64,000 bases of DNA from CAVSIP01 sp963728075 (lineage in GTDB: Bacteria > Actinomycetota > Actinomycetes > JAFAQI01 > DASSKL01): the NCBI GenBank assembly GCA_963728075.1, contig CAVSIP010000004.1:248001-312000 (forward strand), written 5' to 3'. The position numbers were made by a program, and so were the translations under genes. Every line of letters begins with the position of its first letter. Within the stretch, counting starts at the first letter, position 1. Under the pieces are notes generated by a model. That model had not been told where the DNA came from and did no database searches. It was given only the letters and a program-made list of their open reading frames with translations. Positions 25,921 to 34,030 of this stretch are shown here, in pieces.

Positions 25921-27062
25921 CGCTGCACCGGGGTGACCTGCAGGGGGCGGCCGGCGAGGCCGCGGGAGCGGGTCGCGAGCCGGCCGGCGATCGCGTGCAG
26001 GGTCTGCGCGGCGGGGGAGTCCGGCTGCGCGGTGACCACCGGCTCGCCCGCGTCGCCGCCCTCGCGCAGCCGTACGTCGATCGGCACCTGGCCGAGCAGC
26101 GGTACGGGCGCCCCGGTCGTCCGGGACAGCGCGTCGGCGACCGCCTGCCCGCCGCCGGTGCCGAACACGTCCACCATCTCGCCGCAGTGCGGGCACGGCA
26201 GGCCGGACATGTTCTCGACCACGCCCACGACGTGCTGGTGCAGCGCGAGCGCGACCACGCCCGCCCGCTCGGCCACCTCGTGCGCGGCCTGCTGCGGTGT
26301 CGTCACGACGACGACCTCCGACCCGGGGATGAGCTGGCCGAGGGAGATCGCGACGTCGCCCGTACCGGGCGGCAGGTCGAGCAGCAGCACGTCGAGGTCG
26401 CCCCAGTAGACGTCGACGAGGAACTGCTCGAGCGCGCGGTGCAGCATCGGCCCGCGCCAGGTCACCGGCTTGCCGTCGGTGAACATCCCGATCGAGATCA
26501 CCTTGATTCCGGACGCGGTCTCCGGCGGCAGGATCATGCCCTCGCCGACCTGCGTCGGCTTGGCGTCGGCGAGCCCGAGCATCCGGGGCACGGAGTGGCC
26601 GTAGATGTCCGCGTCGACGACGCCGACCTTCAGCCCCTGCGCGGCCATCGCCGCCGCCAGGTTCACCGTGACCGAGGACTTGCCCACCCCGCCCTTGCCG
26701 CTGGCGATCCCGTACACGCGGGTCAGCGACCCGGCCTGCGCGAACGGCACCTCGCGGGACTGCCCGCCCTGCCCGCGCAGCTGGTCGCGCAGGGCGCCGC
26801 GCTGCTCGTCGCTCATGACGTCGAGGTCGACCTGGACGCCGGTGACGCCGTCGACCGTCGACACGGCCTCGGTGACGTCACGGGTGATCCGGTCGCGCAG
26901 CGGGCAGCCGGCGGTGGTCAGGTAGACCCCGACCCGTACGGAGCCGTCACCGGCCACGTCGACGGACTTCACCATGCCCAGCTCGGTGATCGGGCGGTGG
27001 ATCTCGGGGTCGGAGACGGTCGCCAGCGCGGCGTGGACGGCATCGGTGCTCGGTGTGCTCAT
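25917..27062 (-). CDS. mrp: Mrp/ApbC-type P-loop ATPase, iron-sulfur carrier
   Basis: 381 aa. An N-terminal MIP18-like domain (ALATVSDPEIHRPITELGMV, with the conserved Cys in TAGCPLRDRI) is fused to a ParA-type ATPase with Walker A ASGKGGVGKSS. The metal-site Cys pair is in GLPCPHCGEMVDVFG. It binds and transfers Fe-S clusters in the cytoplasm. It overlaps the DUF1003 gene upstream by 4 bases and is convergent with tatB. Confidence 0.93.
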   Translation of the reverse strand: MSTPSTDAVHAALATVSDPEIHRPITELGMVKSVDVAGDGSVRVGVYLTTAGCPLRDRITRDVTEAVSTVDGVTGVQVDLDVMSDEQRGALRDQLRGQGGQSREVPFAQAGSLTRVYGIASGKGGVGKSSVTVNLAAAMAAQGLKVGVVDADIYGHSVPRMLGLADAKPTQVGEGMILPPETASGIKVISIGMFTDGKPVTWRGPMLHRALEQFLVDVYWGDLDVLLLDLPPGTGDVAISLGQLIPGSEVVVVTTPQQAAHEVAERAGVVALALHQHVVGVVENMSGLPCPHCGEMVDVFGTGGGQAVADALSRTTGAPVPLLGQVPIDVRLREGGDAGEPVVTAQPDSPAAQTLHAIAGRLATRSRGLAGRPLQVTPVQR

Positions 27063-27580
27063 GACGCGTCCATGCTACGTGCGGCGGCACCCTCCTCCTC
27101 GTCCGGACGGATCTCCTCCAGCAGCCGCTGCAGCTCGCCGCGGACGAAGTCGCGGGTGGCGACCTCGCCGAGCGCGACCCGCAGCGCCGCGACCTCGCGG
27201 GCGAGGTACTCCGTGTCGGCGATGCTGCGCTCGTTGCGCGCCCGGTCCTCCTCCAGGGAGACCCGGTCGCGGTCGGCCTGGCGGTTCTGCGCGAGCAGGA
27301 TGAGCGGCGCCGCGTACGACGCCTGCGTGCTGAACAGCAGGTTGAGCAGGATGAACGGGTACGGGTCCCACTTCAGCGCCTTGACGAGCACGAGGTTCGC
27401 GGTGAGCCAGGCGATCACGAACGCGGTCATGTAGAAGAGGAACCTCGCCGTGCCCATGAACCGGGCGAACCGCTCGGCGAACCGGCCGAACCACTCCGGG
27501 TCGTAGCTCGGCATCGTGACCAGCCGCCGCTGCTCCCGCGGGACGTCGAGCCGCTGGCGCGGCCGGGTCTCACGCGCCAC
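27059..27580 (-). CDS. DUF1003 family membrane protein
   Basis: 173 aa. Two membrane helices (FLFYMTAFVIAWLTANLVLV and PFILLNLLFSTQASYAAPLI) are separated by the family motif ALKWDPYP, followed by LAQNRQADRDR and a charged helical tail likely to form a coiled coil. Function unknown. It lies between the MgtE-N/CBS gene, whose stop it overlaps by 11 bases, and mrp; this trio is conserved in actinomycetes, suggesting linked expression. Confidence 0.9.
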   Translation of the reverse strand: MARETRPRQRLDVPREQRRLVTMPSYDPEWFGRFAERFARFMGTARFLFYMTAFVIAWLTANLVLVKALKWDPYPFILLNLLFSTQASYAAPLILLAQNRQADRDRVSLEEDRARNERSIADTEYLAREVAALRVALGEVATRDFVRGELQRLLEEIRPDEEEGAAARSMDAS

Positions 27581-28835
27581 GGAGGTTCCGGCCCACGGTG
27601 GTCGGCTCGTGCTCGCGCCAGTTCGGCGGCAGCAGGTGGTCGAGCACGTCGTCGACGGTGACCGCGCCGAGCAGGTGGTCGTCGTCGTCGACGATCGGCA
27701 CCGCGACCAGGTTGTACGTCGCCAGGTAGCTGGTCAGCTGCGGCAGCGGGCAGTCCGGCTTGAGCGGCTCGATGTCGGTGTCGGCGACGCCGGCGACCAG
27801 GGACGCCGGCGGCTCGCGCAGCAGCCGCTGGATGTGCACGATGCCGAGGTACTTCCCGGTCGGGGTGTCCGTCGGCGGCCGGCAGACGTACACCTGGCTG
27901 GCGAGCGCCGGGGTGAGGTCGGGGTCGCGTACGCGAGCCAGCGCCTCGGCCACCGTCGCGTCCGGCGGCAGGACCACCGGCTCGGTGGTCATCATGCCGC
28001 CGGCGGTGTCCTCGGAGTAGGTGAGCAGCCGGCGTACGGGCTCCGCCTCGTCCGGCTCCATCAGCTCGAGCAGCCGCTCCCGCTCCGCCTCGGGCAGCTC
28101 GCCGAGCAGGTCGGCGGCGTCGTCCGGCGCCATCGTCTCGAGCACCTCGGAGACCCGCTCGTCGTCGAGCTTGGCGAGGATCTCGACCTGGTCGTCCTCG
28201 GGCAGCTCCTCGAGCACGTGGGCGAGCCGGTCGACGTCGAGCGCGGCCGCGATCTCCACCCGCCGCTTGGGGGACAGCTCGTGCAGCATGCCGGCGAGGT
28301 CGGCCGGGTTGAGCTGGGCGAACGCGGCGAGCAGGTTCGCCGCACCCTGGCCCTCCTCCGGCAGCGAGAACCCGGTGACCGCGTCCCAGTCGACGGTCAG
28401 CAGGTGCCCCCGGCGGCCGAGCCGGGCGTGCGTCCGGATCGCGACCTTGGTGATCAGCCAGTCGTGCGTACGGCTCTGCTCCATCGCGATGTCGACGACG
28501 GTGGCCGCCTGGCCGTTGTCCTCCTGGGTGACCCGGCGGTCGAGCAGCTCGGCCAGGGCCATCGTCTCGCCGGGGCGCTTGTCGAACCGGCGCAGGTTGA
28601 TCGCCCCGGTCATGATCACGGCGTCGGCGTCGATCGAGGTGACCCGCCCCATCGGCACGAACACCCGCCGGCGCGGCGCCACCTCGACGACCAGGCCGAG
28701 CACGCGCGGCGGCTGCCGCCCGATGCGCAGGGCGACGACGGCGTCGCGCACCCGGCCCACCTGGTCGCCGTCCGGTCCGAGGACCGTCAGGTCGGCCAGG
28801 CGCGCCAGGAAGACCCTCGTCGGCGTGCCGGTCAC
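27570..28835 (-). CDS. MgtE N-terminal/CBS domain protein without a transport domain
   Basis: 421 aa from the GTG at 28835. An N-terminal PRC-barrel-like part is followed by the helical MgtE-N superhelix (LNPADLAGMLHELSPKRRVE, ALDVDRLAHVLEELPEDDQ, DDAADLLGELPEAERERLL) and two CBS motifs ending in VPIVDDDDHLLGAVTVDDVL. The five-helix membrane domain of true MgtE channels is missing, so this is likely a soluble regulator that senses Mg2+ or nucleotides. It overlaps the DUF1003 start by 11 bases. A similar protein sits at the same place in the mycobacterial sigE region. Confidence 0.88.
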   Translation of the reverse strand: MTGTPTRVFLARLADLTVLGPDGDQVGRVRDAVVALRIGRQPPRVLGLVVEVAPRRRVFVPMGRVTSIDADAVIMTGAINLRRFDKRPGETMALAELLDRRVTQEDNGQAATVVDIAMEQSRTHDWLITKVAIRTHARLGRRGHLLTVDWDAVTGFSLPEEGQGAANLLAAFAQLNPADLAGMLHELSPKRRVEIAAALDVDRLAHVLEELPEDDQVEILAKLDDERVSEVLETMAPDDAADLLGELPEAERERLLELMEPDEAEPVRRLLTYSEDTAGGMMTTEPVVLPPDATVAEALARVRDPDLTPALASQVYVCRPPTDTPTGKYLGIVHIQRLLREPPASLVAGVADTDIEPLKPDCPLPQLTSYLATYNLVAVPIVDDDDHLLGAVTVDDVLDHLLPPNWREHEPTTVGRNLRGA

Positions 28836-28891
28836 GCCTGCGAGGTTATCGCCGCAGGGCGACCTGGTCGGGGAGCCGCGCGGCCGCCGGT

Positions 28892-28897
28892 TAGGGT
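28892..28897 (+). promoter_or_regulatory. TAGGGT -10 box at the SDR gene
   Basis: TAGGGT ends 8 bases before the ATG at 28906, without a ribosome site in the gap. Confidence 0.4.
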
Positions 28898-28905
28898 CAC
28901 CCGCC

Positions 28906-29667
28906 ATGGGCATCCTCGACCGTTTCCGGCTGGACGGGAAGGTCGCGATCGTCACCGGCGCCTCGAGCGGGCTCGGGGTGGCGTTCGCGCAGGCACTCGC
29001 CGAGGCCGGCGCCGACCTCGCGCTCGGCGCCCGCCGGGTCGACCGGCTCGCCGAGACCGAGAAGCTGGTCGAGGCGGCCGGCCGGCGGGCACTGTCCGTG
29101 GCGACCGACGTGTCCGACCCGGACGCGTGCACGAACCTCGTCACGCAGGCGCTCGAGCACTTCGGCCGGATCGACGTCCTGGTCAACAACGCCGGCATCG
29201 GTACGGCGGTTCCCGGCACCCGCGAGACGCCGGAGGAGTTCCGGCAGGTCGTCGAGGTGAACCTCGAGGGCTCGTACTGGATGGCGCAGGCCTTCGCCCG
29301 CAACGCCAAGGACGGCGGGTCGATCATCAACATCGGCAGCGTGCTCGGCCACACCACGGCCGGCCTGCCGCAGGCCGCGTACAGCGCCACGAAGGCGGCG
29401 ATCATCGGGCTGACCCGTGACCTCGCCCAGCAGTGGACCGGCCGCAAGAACATCCGGGTGAACGCGGTCGCCCCCGGGTTCTTCCCGACCGAGATGACCG
29501 ACCAGTACGTCCCCGGCTACCTCGAGTCGCAGATCGCCCGCGTGCCGGTCGGCCGGCCCGGCGACGTCATGGAGTGCGCCGCCGCGGTCGTGTTCCTCGC
29601 CAGCGACGCCGCGTCCTACATCACCGGTGTCTCGCTGCCCGTCGACGGTGGGCTGCTGACCTCGTGA
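28906..29667 (+). CDS. short-chain dehydrogenase/reductase
   Basis: 253 aa classical SDR. The cofactor motif TGASSGLG lies near residues 19-26, NNAG follows after VLVN, and the catalytic set is Ser in NIGSV, Tyr and Lys in YSATK. The C-terminal SLPVDGG pattern is typical of FabG-like members. Substrate is not predictable; the second-half motif PGFFPTEMTDQYV suggests a gluconate 5-dehydrogenase or similar subgroup. The stop overlaps the PhzF start (GTGA), so the two may act on related metabolites. Confidence 0.9.
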   Translation: MGILDRFRLDGKVAIVTGASSGLGVAFAQALAEAGADLALGARRVDRLAETEKLVEAAGRRALSVATDVSDPDACTNLVTQALEHFGRIDVLVNNAGIGTAVPGTRETPEEFRQVVEVNLEGSYWMAQAFARNAKDGGSIINIGSVLGHTTAGLPQAAYSATKAAIIGLTRDLAQQWTGRKNIRVNAVAPGFFPTEMTDQYVPGYLESQIARVPVGRPGDVMECAAAVVFLASDAASYITGVSLPVDGGLLTS

Positions 29668-30500
29668 CGCTCGACTACGAGCTCGTCGACGTCTTCACCG
29701 GCACCCCGTTCGCGGGGAACCCGCTCGCCGTCGTGCTCGGCGCCGACGACCTGTCGACCGCGCAGTGCCAGCGGATCGCCGCCGAGTTCAACCTCTCCGA
29801 GACGGCGTTCCCCATGCGGACGCAGGCGGCCGGCGCCGACTACCGGCTGCGCATCTTCACCCCGGCGACGGAGCTGCCGTTCGCCGGGCACCCGTCGGTG
29901 GGCGCGGCCTGGGTGATGGCCCGCCTCGGCCGGGTCGCGCCGGGCCGGGTGGTGCAGGACTGCGGTGCCGGGCTGCTGCCGCTGCAGGTCGCCCCCGACG
30001 GCGGTCCGGTCACCCTCACCGGCGGCACGCCGACGTGGGGCGACCCGCTGGACCCGGCGCCGCTGCTGGCCGCCGCGGGTCTGGCCGCCGTGGACCTGGC
30101 CGACGGGCCGCCGCCCCGGCGGTCCGGTGCCGGCCTGGAGTTCGCCTACCTCCCGGTGCGCTCCGACGCCGTCGCCCGCGCCCGGCCCGTGGGCAGCGTC
30201 GTGGTCGTGGACTGGAACGGCGGCGCCCCGCACGTCCGGGTCTTCGCCGACGACGTCGGCGTGCCCGAGGACCCGGCGACCGGCTCCGCCGCGGTCGGTC
30301 TCGGCGTGTGGGCCGCGGTGTCCGGCCTGGTGGCCGCGGACGGCGTGACGGCGTACGAGGTGTCCCAGGGCGCCGAGATGGGCCGCCTGTCCCGGCTGTC
30401 GTGCGTGGTGCGGTGCGCGTCCGGGCGGGCCGAGGAGGTCCGCGTCGCCGGCGACGTCGTCCCCGTGGGCCGCGGTCAGATCACCGTGCCGCCCGCCTGA
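29664..30500 (+). CDS. PhzF family isomerase/epimerase
   Basis: 278 aa, typical length. The N-terminal block VDVFTGTPFAGNPLAVVLGA, the catalytic Glu in FNLSETAFP, TPATELPFAGHPSVGAAW and PEDPATGSAAVGLG define the family. PhzF-like enzymes are diaminopimelate-epimerase-fold isomerases; true phenazine biosynthesis is not supported since no other phz gene is present. The GTG at 29664 overlaps the SDR stop. A tandem hairpin array follows 41 bases after the stop. Confidence 0.92.
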   Translation: MTLDYELVDVFTGTPFAGNPLAVVLGADDLSTAQCQRIAAEFNLSETAFPMRTQAAGADYRLRIFTPATELPFAGHPSVGAAWVMARLGRVAPGRVVQDCGAGLLPLQVAPDGGPVTLTGGTPTWGDPLDPAPLLAAAGLAAVDLADGPPPRRSGAGLEFAYLPVRSDAVARARPVGSVVVVDWNGGAPHVRVFADDVGVPEDPATGSAAVGLGVWAAVSGLVAADGVTAYEVSQGAEMGRLSRLSCVVRCASGRAEEVRVAGDVVPVGRGQITVPPA

Positions 30501-30541
30501 TCGTTCGCACGCCCCGCTCCCACCAGGCGAGTCCGCGCGGC

Positions 30542-30681
30542 GCTATGCCTTGCCCACACTCGTCTCGTGGGCAGGGCTGGCCCTGCCCCGATGGGGCTCG
30601 TGGGCAGGGCTGGCCCTGCCCCGATGGGGCTCGTGGGCAGGGCTGGCCCTGCCCAGGAAATGACTGTGGGCAGGGCATAGC
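30542..30681. repeat. nested tandem hairpin array
   Basis: An outer inverted repeat GCTATGCCTTGCCCACA (30542-30558) / TGTGGGCAGGGCATAGC (30665-30681) pairs at 16 of 17 bases. Inside, a 33-base unit starting CGTGGGCAGGGCTGGCCCTG repeats with exact period 33 at 30566, 30599 and 30632 (third copy partial). Each unit holds GGGCAGGGC-TG-GCCCTGCCC, a 9-base stem with a 2-base loop. The array fills most of the gap between the PhzF gene and an XRE-type regulator. The rest of that gap (30682-30776) shows nothing clear. Confidence 0.85.
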
Positions 30682-30776
30682 ACCTCGCGGTGGTGTCCAT
30701 GCCCCGGCGGGCAGGCCGGCAGGTCACCCACAGATCCTTGGCCGGACGGTGACATCGCGACGCGTCGTCGCCCACC

Positions 30777-31214
30777 GTGGCCGACATGCTGTACGTGGTC
30801 TGGGACCAGGTCATCCGCGACATGCGCCGCCGAGCCGACATGAGCCAACGCGAGTTCGCGCTCGCGGCCGGGGTGTCGAAGTCGCTCGTGGCGCGGGTCG
30901 AGGCCGATCGCGGGCTGCCGAGCGTCCGCGCGCTCGAACGGATGCTGCTGGTAGGCGACTGCGAGATGGCCGTGCGCGTCCGCAAGGGGGAGATCCCGAG
31001 CCCGCCGCCGTTCGCGTGGGCGCGAGACGCCGCGGGCCGACACTACCCGGCGCACCTCGACCCGCGAGACGTCGCTGACGGCTGGTGGAAGACCCCGTAC
31101 TACATGCCGGGCGACCCGATGCCTGCACTCACCTTCGACATCGTGCGCCCGCTACGGGACCGCCGGCGCGAGAAGGGGCACGTCAGGCCAGATCTCGGCG
31201 GGCCAGCCGGGTGA
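30777..31214 (+). CDS. XRE-family helix-turn-helix protein
   Basis: 145 aa from the GTG at 30777, or 142 from the ATG at 30786; no ribosome site is seen for either. The N-terminal HTH runs DMRRRADMSQREFALAAGVS and KSLVARVEADRGLPSVRALE. The C-terminal part (PFAWARDAAGRHYPAHLDPR, WWKTPYYMPGDP) resembles no ligand domain I know but looks globular. It may bind DNA near the adjoining hairpin array. It overlaps the convergent gene at 31183 by 32 bases. Confidence 0.75.
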   Translation: MADMLYVVWDQVIRDMRRRADMSQREFALAAGVSKSLVARVEADRGLPSVRALERMLLVGDCEMAVRVRKGEIPSPPPFAWARDAAGRHYPAHLDPRDVADGWWKTPYYMPGDPMPALTFDIVRPLRDRRREKGHVRPDLGGPAG

Positions 31215-31701
31215 CGTGGAACGGGCGGGGCACCTTCGTCCGCGCCGGGGTCGGCTTCGGCGGCAGGATGTGGCCGCTGTCGTCGTAGGCCTCCGGCCCC
31301 TCCACGACCACGCCGGAGGGGGCCAGCCGCAGCAGGCAGCACTCCCGCTCCCAGCGCACCGGCGCGTCCTCACCGTCGGGCAGGTTCAGCCGCTTGCCGA
31401 GCAGCAGCGGGACGACCGCCGCCCACTCGTCGCTGCCGGGCGTGACCGCACCGACGATCGCCTCCCAGGTCACCAGGCGGACGCCCTTGTCCTTGCTGCG
31501 GACGACCACCTCGAGGACCTCCGCCTCGTCCGCGCCGGGCAGCGGCTGCTCGATGCCGCCCGTACGGTCGACCAGGACGTACGCCGCGCCGTCGTGCCAG
31601 ACGTGCCAGACCGACTGCGACCGGTGACCGGGTACGCGCACCCACAGCAGGGCCGCCTTCTTCATCGCTTCTTCGACCAGTGCGGGACCAAGGTCTGCCA
31701 C
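31183..31701 (-). CDS. hypothetical actinobacterial protein
   Basis: 172 aa from the GTG at 31701; an ATG at 31665 would shorten it by 12 residues. The N-terminal half (ALLWVRVPGHRSQSVWHVWH, AAYVLVDRTGGIEQPLPG) reads like a small beta-barrel, perhaps of the FMN-binding split-barrel type, and VVVRSKDKGVRLVTWEAIV supports this weakly. No signal or membrane helix. It is divergent from the DUF929 gene with 31 bases between starts. Function is not assigned. Confidence 0.65.
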   Translation of the reverse strand: MADLGPALVEEAMKKAALLWVRVPGHRSQSVWHVWHDGAAYVLVDRTGGIEQPLPGADEAEVLEVVVRSKDKGVRLVTWEAIVGAVTPGSDEWAAVVPLLLGKRLNLPDGEDAPVRWERECCLLRLAPSGVVVEGPEAYDDSGHILPPKPTPARTKVPRPFHVTRLARRDLA

Positions 31702-31720
31702 GGGCCCAGCCTGCCACGGA

Positions 31721-31726
31721 TAGCCT
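31721..31726 (+). promoter_or_regulatory. TAGCCT -10 box at the DUF929 gene
   Basis: TAGCCT ends 6 bases before the GTG at 31733. It lies in the short divergent gap and predicts a leaderless mRNA for the disulfide pair. Confidence 0.4.
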
Positions 31727-31732
31727 GGGCCG

Positions 31733-32644
31733 GTGACTACCGGAGAGCAGTCGAAGCGCCCGCCCAAGGGCCAGGCGAAGGCCGCGGCCGCGGCCCGTCG
31801 TGAGGCGACCCGCAAGGCCGAGCGCCGCCGTCGCCTCCTCACCATCACCGGCAGCGTCGTCGGCATCCTCGCCATCGTCGGTGCGCTCGTCGCGATCAAG
31901 CTGACCCAGGGCGGGTCCTCGTCGTCCTCCGGCAGCGGCATCAGCGGCCCCGCGCCGAAGTCGGTGGTGCAGGCGGTCACGGGCGTGACCGTCCAGGGGG
32001 CCGGCGAGGCGGGCATCAGCGCGGTCAAGAACGGCCCGAAGCCGATCACCGGGAGCGCGCTGACCAAGGACGGCAAGCCCGAGGTGCTCTACATCGGCGC
32101 CGAGTACTGCCCGTACTGCGCCAGCGAGCGCTGGCCGCTGGTCATGGCGCTGTCCCGCTTCGGCACGTTCTCCGGCCTCGAGCAGACCCAGTCCTCGGCG
32201 ACCGACGTGTTCCCGAACACCGCCACGTTCTCGTTCGTGCAGGCGACCTACACCAGCGACTACCTGTCGTTCACCGCGGTCGAGACCGCCGACCGGCAGG
32301 GCAAGCCGCTGCAGAAGCTGTCCAAGGACCAGCAGGACGTCCTCACGAAGTACAGCCAGAACGGCGGTATCCCGTTCATCGACCTCGGCGGCAAGTGGGT
32401 GTCCAACGGGGCCAGCTACGACCCGTCGGTGCTCAAGGGCCTGACCATGGACCAGATCGCCGGGCAGATCGCCAGCCACCAGGGCGACGTGTTCGCCGGC
32501 ATCGCCGGGACGTCGAACATCTTCACCGCCGACCTGTGCCGGCTCACGGCTGACAAGCCGGCGGACGTCTGCAAGACCGACGTCATCCAGAACCTGGAGA
32601 AGAGCCTCGCCCAGGCAGAGCAGGTCAGTGGCGCGCAGAAGTGA
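31733..32644 (+). CDS. membrane-anchored thioredoxin-fold protein (DUF929-like)
   Basis: 303 aa. A basic N-terminus ([19 protein letters not shown]) precedes one membrane helix and a Ser/Gly linker, then a thioredoxin-like domain with active site C126-P-Y-C129 in [14 protein letters not shown]. The second conserved block is [13 protein letters not shown]. It should oxidise or reshuffle disulfides in exported proteins. The next gene is a VKOR homologue that overlaps it by 17 bases; together they replace DsbA/DsbB, with VKOR reoxidising this protein using quinone. Confidence 0.85.
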   Translation: MTTGEQSKRPPKGQAKAAAAARREATRKAERRRRLLTITGSVVGILAIVGALVAIKLTQGGSSSSSGSGISGPAPKSVVQAVTGVTVQGAGEAGISAVKNGPKPITGSALTKDGKPEVLYIGAEYCPYCASERWPLVMALSRFGTFSGLEQTQSSATDVFPNTATFSFVQATYTSDYLSFTAVETADRQGKPLQKLSKDQQDVLTKYSQNGGIPFIDLGGKWVSNGASYDPSVLKGLTMDQIAGQIASHQGDVFAGIAGTSNIFTADLCRLTADKPADVCKTDVIQNLEKSLAQAEQVSGAQK

Positions 32645-33107
32645 CTGGGTCGCCCCGCGCTGGGCGGCTCCGGTCTCACTGCTGCTGACCCTGCTCGGGC
32701 TCGGCGTCGCCGCGTACCTCACGGACGCACACTTCAACACCTCGGTCCAGCTGGCGTGCCCGAACACGGGCACGATCAACTGCGCCAAGGTCACGACGAG
32801 CGACCAGTCCTACGTCTTCGGCATCCCGGTGGCCGTCGCGGGCCTGGCGTACTTCGTGGCCCTGCTGCCGCTGATGCTCCCGGCCGCCTGGCGGATCACC
32901 CACCCGTACGTCCGGTGGGGCCGGCTGGCCGCGCTCGTCGCCGGCGTCGGGTTCGTGGTCTGGCTGATCTACGCCGAGCTGTTCATCATCGACGCGATCT
33001 GCCTGTGGTGCACCGTCGTGCATGCGATCACGCTCGTGCTGTTCGTCGTCGTCGTCACCGCCACGCTGTGGCTGCCGCTCCCGGACCTCGACGACACCGT
33101 GGAGTGA
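32628..33107 (+). CDS. vitamin K epoxide reductase (VKOR) family protein
   Basis: 159 aa with four to five membrane helices. The loop cysteines are C44 and C52 ([14 protein letters not shown]) and the quinone-side redox pair is C125-L-W-C128 in [13 protein letters not shown]. The conserved loop Ser/Tyr part is [18 protein letters not shown]. It passes electrons from the partner thioredoxin-fold protein to quinone. The start lies 17 bases inside the previous gene, so the two are translationally coupled. Confidence 0.92.
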   Translation: MARRSDWVAPRWAAPVSLLLTLLGLGVAAYLTDAHFNTSVQLACPNTGTINCAKVTTSDQSYVFGIPVAVAGLAYFVALLPLMLPAAWRITHPYVRWGRLAALVAGVGFVVWLIYAELFIIDAICLWCTVVHAITLVLFVVVVTATLWLPLPDLDDTVE

Positions 33108-34009
33108 CCGCCCCGGAGGCGATCCACCGCCCACCGCCGGCCGACGCCGCGCTGCTGGTGGTGGCGCTCGCCGCCGTCTCCACCTCCGGACCGATCATCG
33201 CGGCGACGGCGGCGCCCGCCCTCGCGATCGCGTTCTGGCGCACGGCGATGGCCAGCGGGGTGCTCGTCCCGTGGGCGCTGGTGCGCGTCCGCCACGAGCT
33301 GGCCGGGCTGACCCGCCGCGAGCGCACGTACGCCGTCGTGGCCGGCGCACTGCTCGCCGCGCACTTCGCCACCTGGGTGCCCAGCGTCACCCTCACCTCG
33401 GTCGCGTCGGCGACCGCGCTCGTCGCCACCCAGCCGATCTGGGCGGCGCTCATCGCCCGCCACCGGGGGCAGCGCATCGCCCCGCGCGCGTGGGCGGGGA
33501 TCGCGGTGGCGGTGGCGGGTGCCGCCGTCGTCACCGGCGTGGACGTCACGGTGTCGCTGCAGGCGCTCACCGGTGACGCGCTGGCGCTCGTGGGCGCCTG
33601 GTTCGCCGCAGCGTACGTGACCGCCGGCGCCGAGGTCCGCCGCAGCGTGAGCACGACCACGTACACGGCGGTCTGCTACCTGTCCTGCGCTGTGCTGCTG
33701 CTGGCGGTCTGCGCGGTCGGCGGGGTGTCGCTCGCGGGCTACCCGGCGGGCGCCTGGTGGAAGCTGGTCGCACTGACCGGCGGCGCGCAGCTGCTCGGGC
33801 ACAGCGTGTTCAACCGGGTGCTGCGGACGACGAGCGCCACCGTCGTCTCGCTGTCCATCCTGTTCGAGGTGCCGGGCGCGTCGATCATCGCCGCGCTGTG
33901 GCTGCACCAGACCCCGCACGCCGGGACGCTGCCCGGCCTGGCGCTGCTCGTCACCGGGGTCGCGGTGGTCATCGGCTCGCACCGGGTGAGGGCGCTGCCC
34001 GCCGAGTAG
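33104..34009 (+). CDS. EamA/DMT family transporter
   Basis: 301 aa, about ten membrane helices in two EamA halves. The first half holds LAIAFWRTAMASGVLVPWAL and SVASATALVATQPIWAALIA; the second LGHSVFNRVLRTTSATVVSL and SILFEVPGASIIAALWL, as in RhtA/YdcZ-like exporters. The substrate is unknown. The GTG at 33104 overlaps the VKOR stop by 4 bases (GTGA), so it is in the same operon, although a functional link to disulfide formation is not obvious. Confidence 0.87.
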   Translation: MTAPEAIHRPPPADAALLVVALAAVSTSGPIIAATAAPALAIAFWRTAMASGVLVPWALVRVRHELAGLTRRERTYAVVAGALLAAHFATWVPSVTLTSVASATALVATQPIWAALIARHRGQRIAPRAWAGIAVAVAGAAVVTGVDVTVSLQALTGDALALVGAWFAAAYVTAGAEVRRSVSTTTYTAVCYLSCAVLLLAVCAVGGVSLAGYPAGAWWKLVALTGGAQLLGHSVFNRVLRTTSATVVSLSILFEVPGASIIAALWLHQTPHAGTLPGLALLVTGVAVVIGSHRVRALPAE

Positions 34010-34016
34010 CGCTCGT

Positions 34017-34022
34017 TAGGCT
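34017..34022 (+). promoter_or_regulatory. TAGGCT -10 box at the CitE-like gene
   Basis: TAGGCT ends 8 bases before the GTG at 34031, without a ribosome site between. Confidence 0.4.
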
Positions 34023-34030
34023 CCGGACCC

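Noticed and set aside
29664..30500. Phenazine biosynthesis cluster
   Set aside because: Only the generic PhzF-fold enzyme is present; no other phz gene is nearby.
30566..30660. Possible CRISPR array
   Set aside because: The 33-base units are directly adjacent without variable spacers, and no cas gene is nearby.
30476..31055. Minus and plus frames encoding 11-residue repeats such as PCPRAPSGQGQ
   Set aside because: They come from the 33-base tandem unit (a multiple of three), exist in several frames at once and have no start signals; treated as non-coding repeat.
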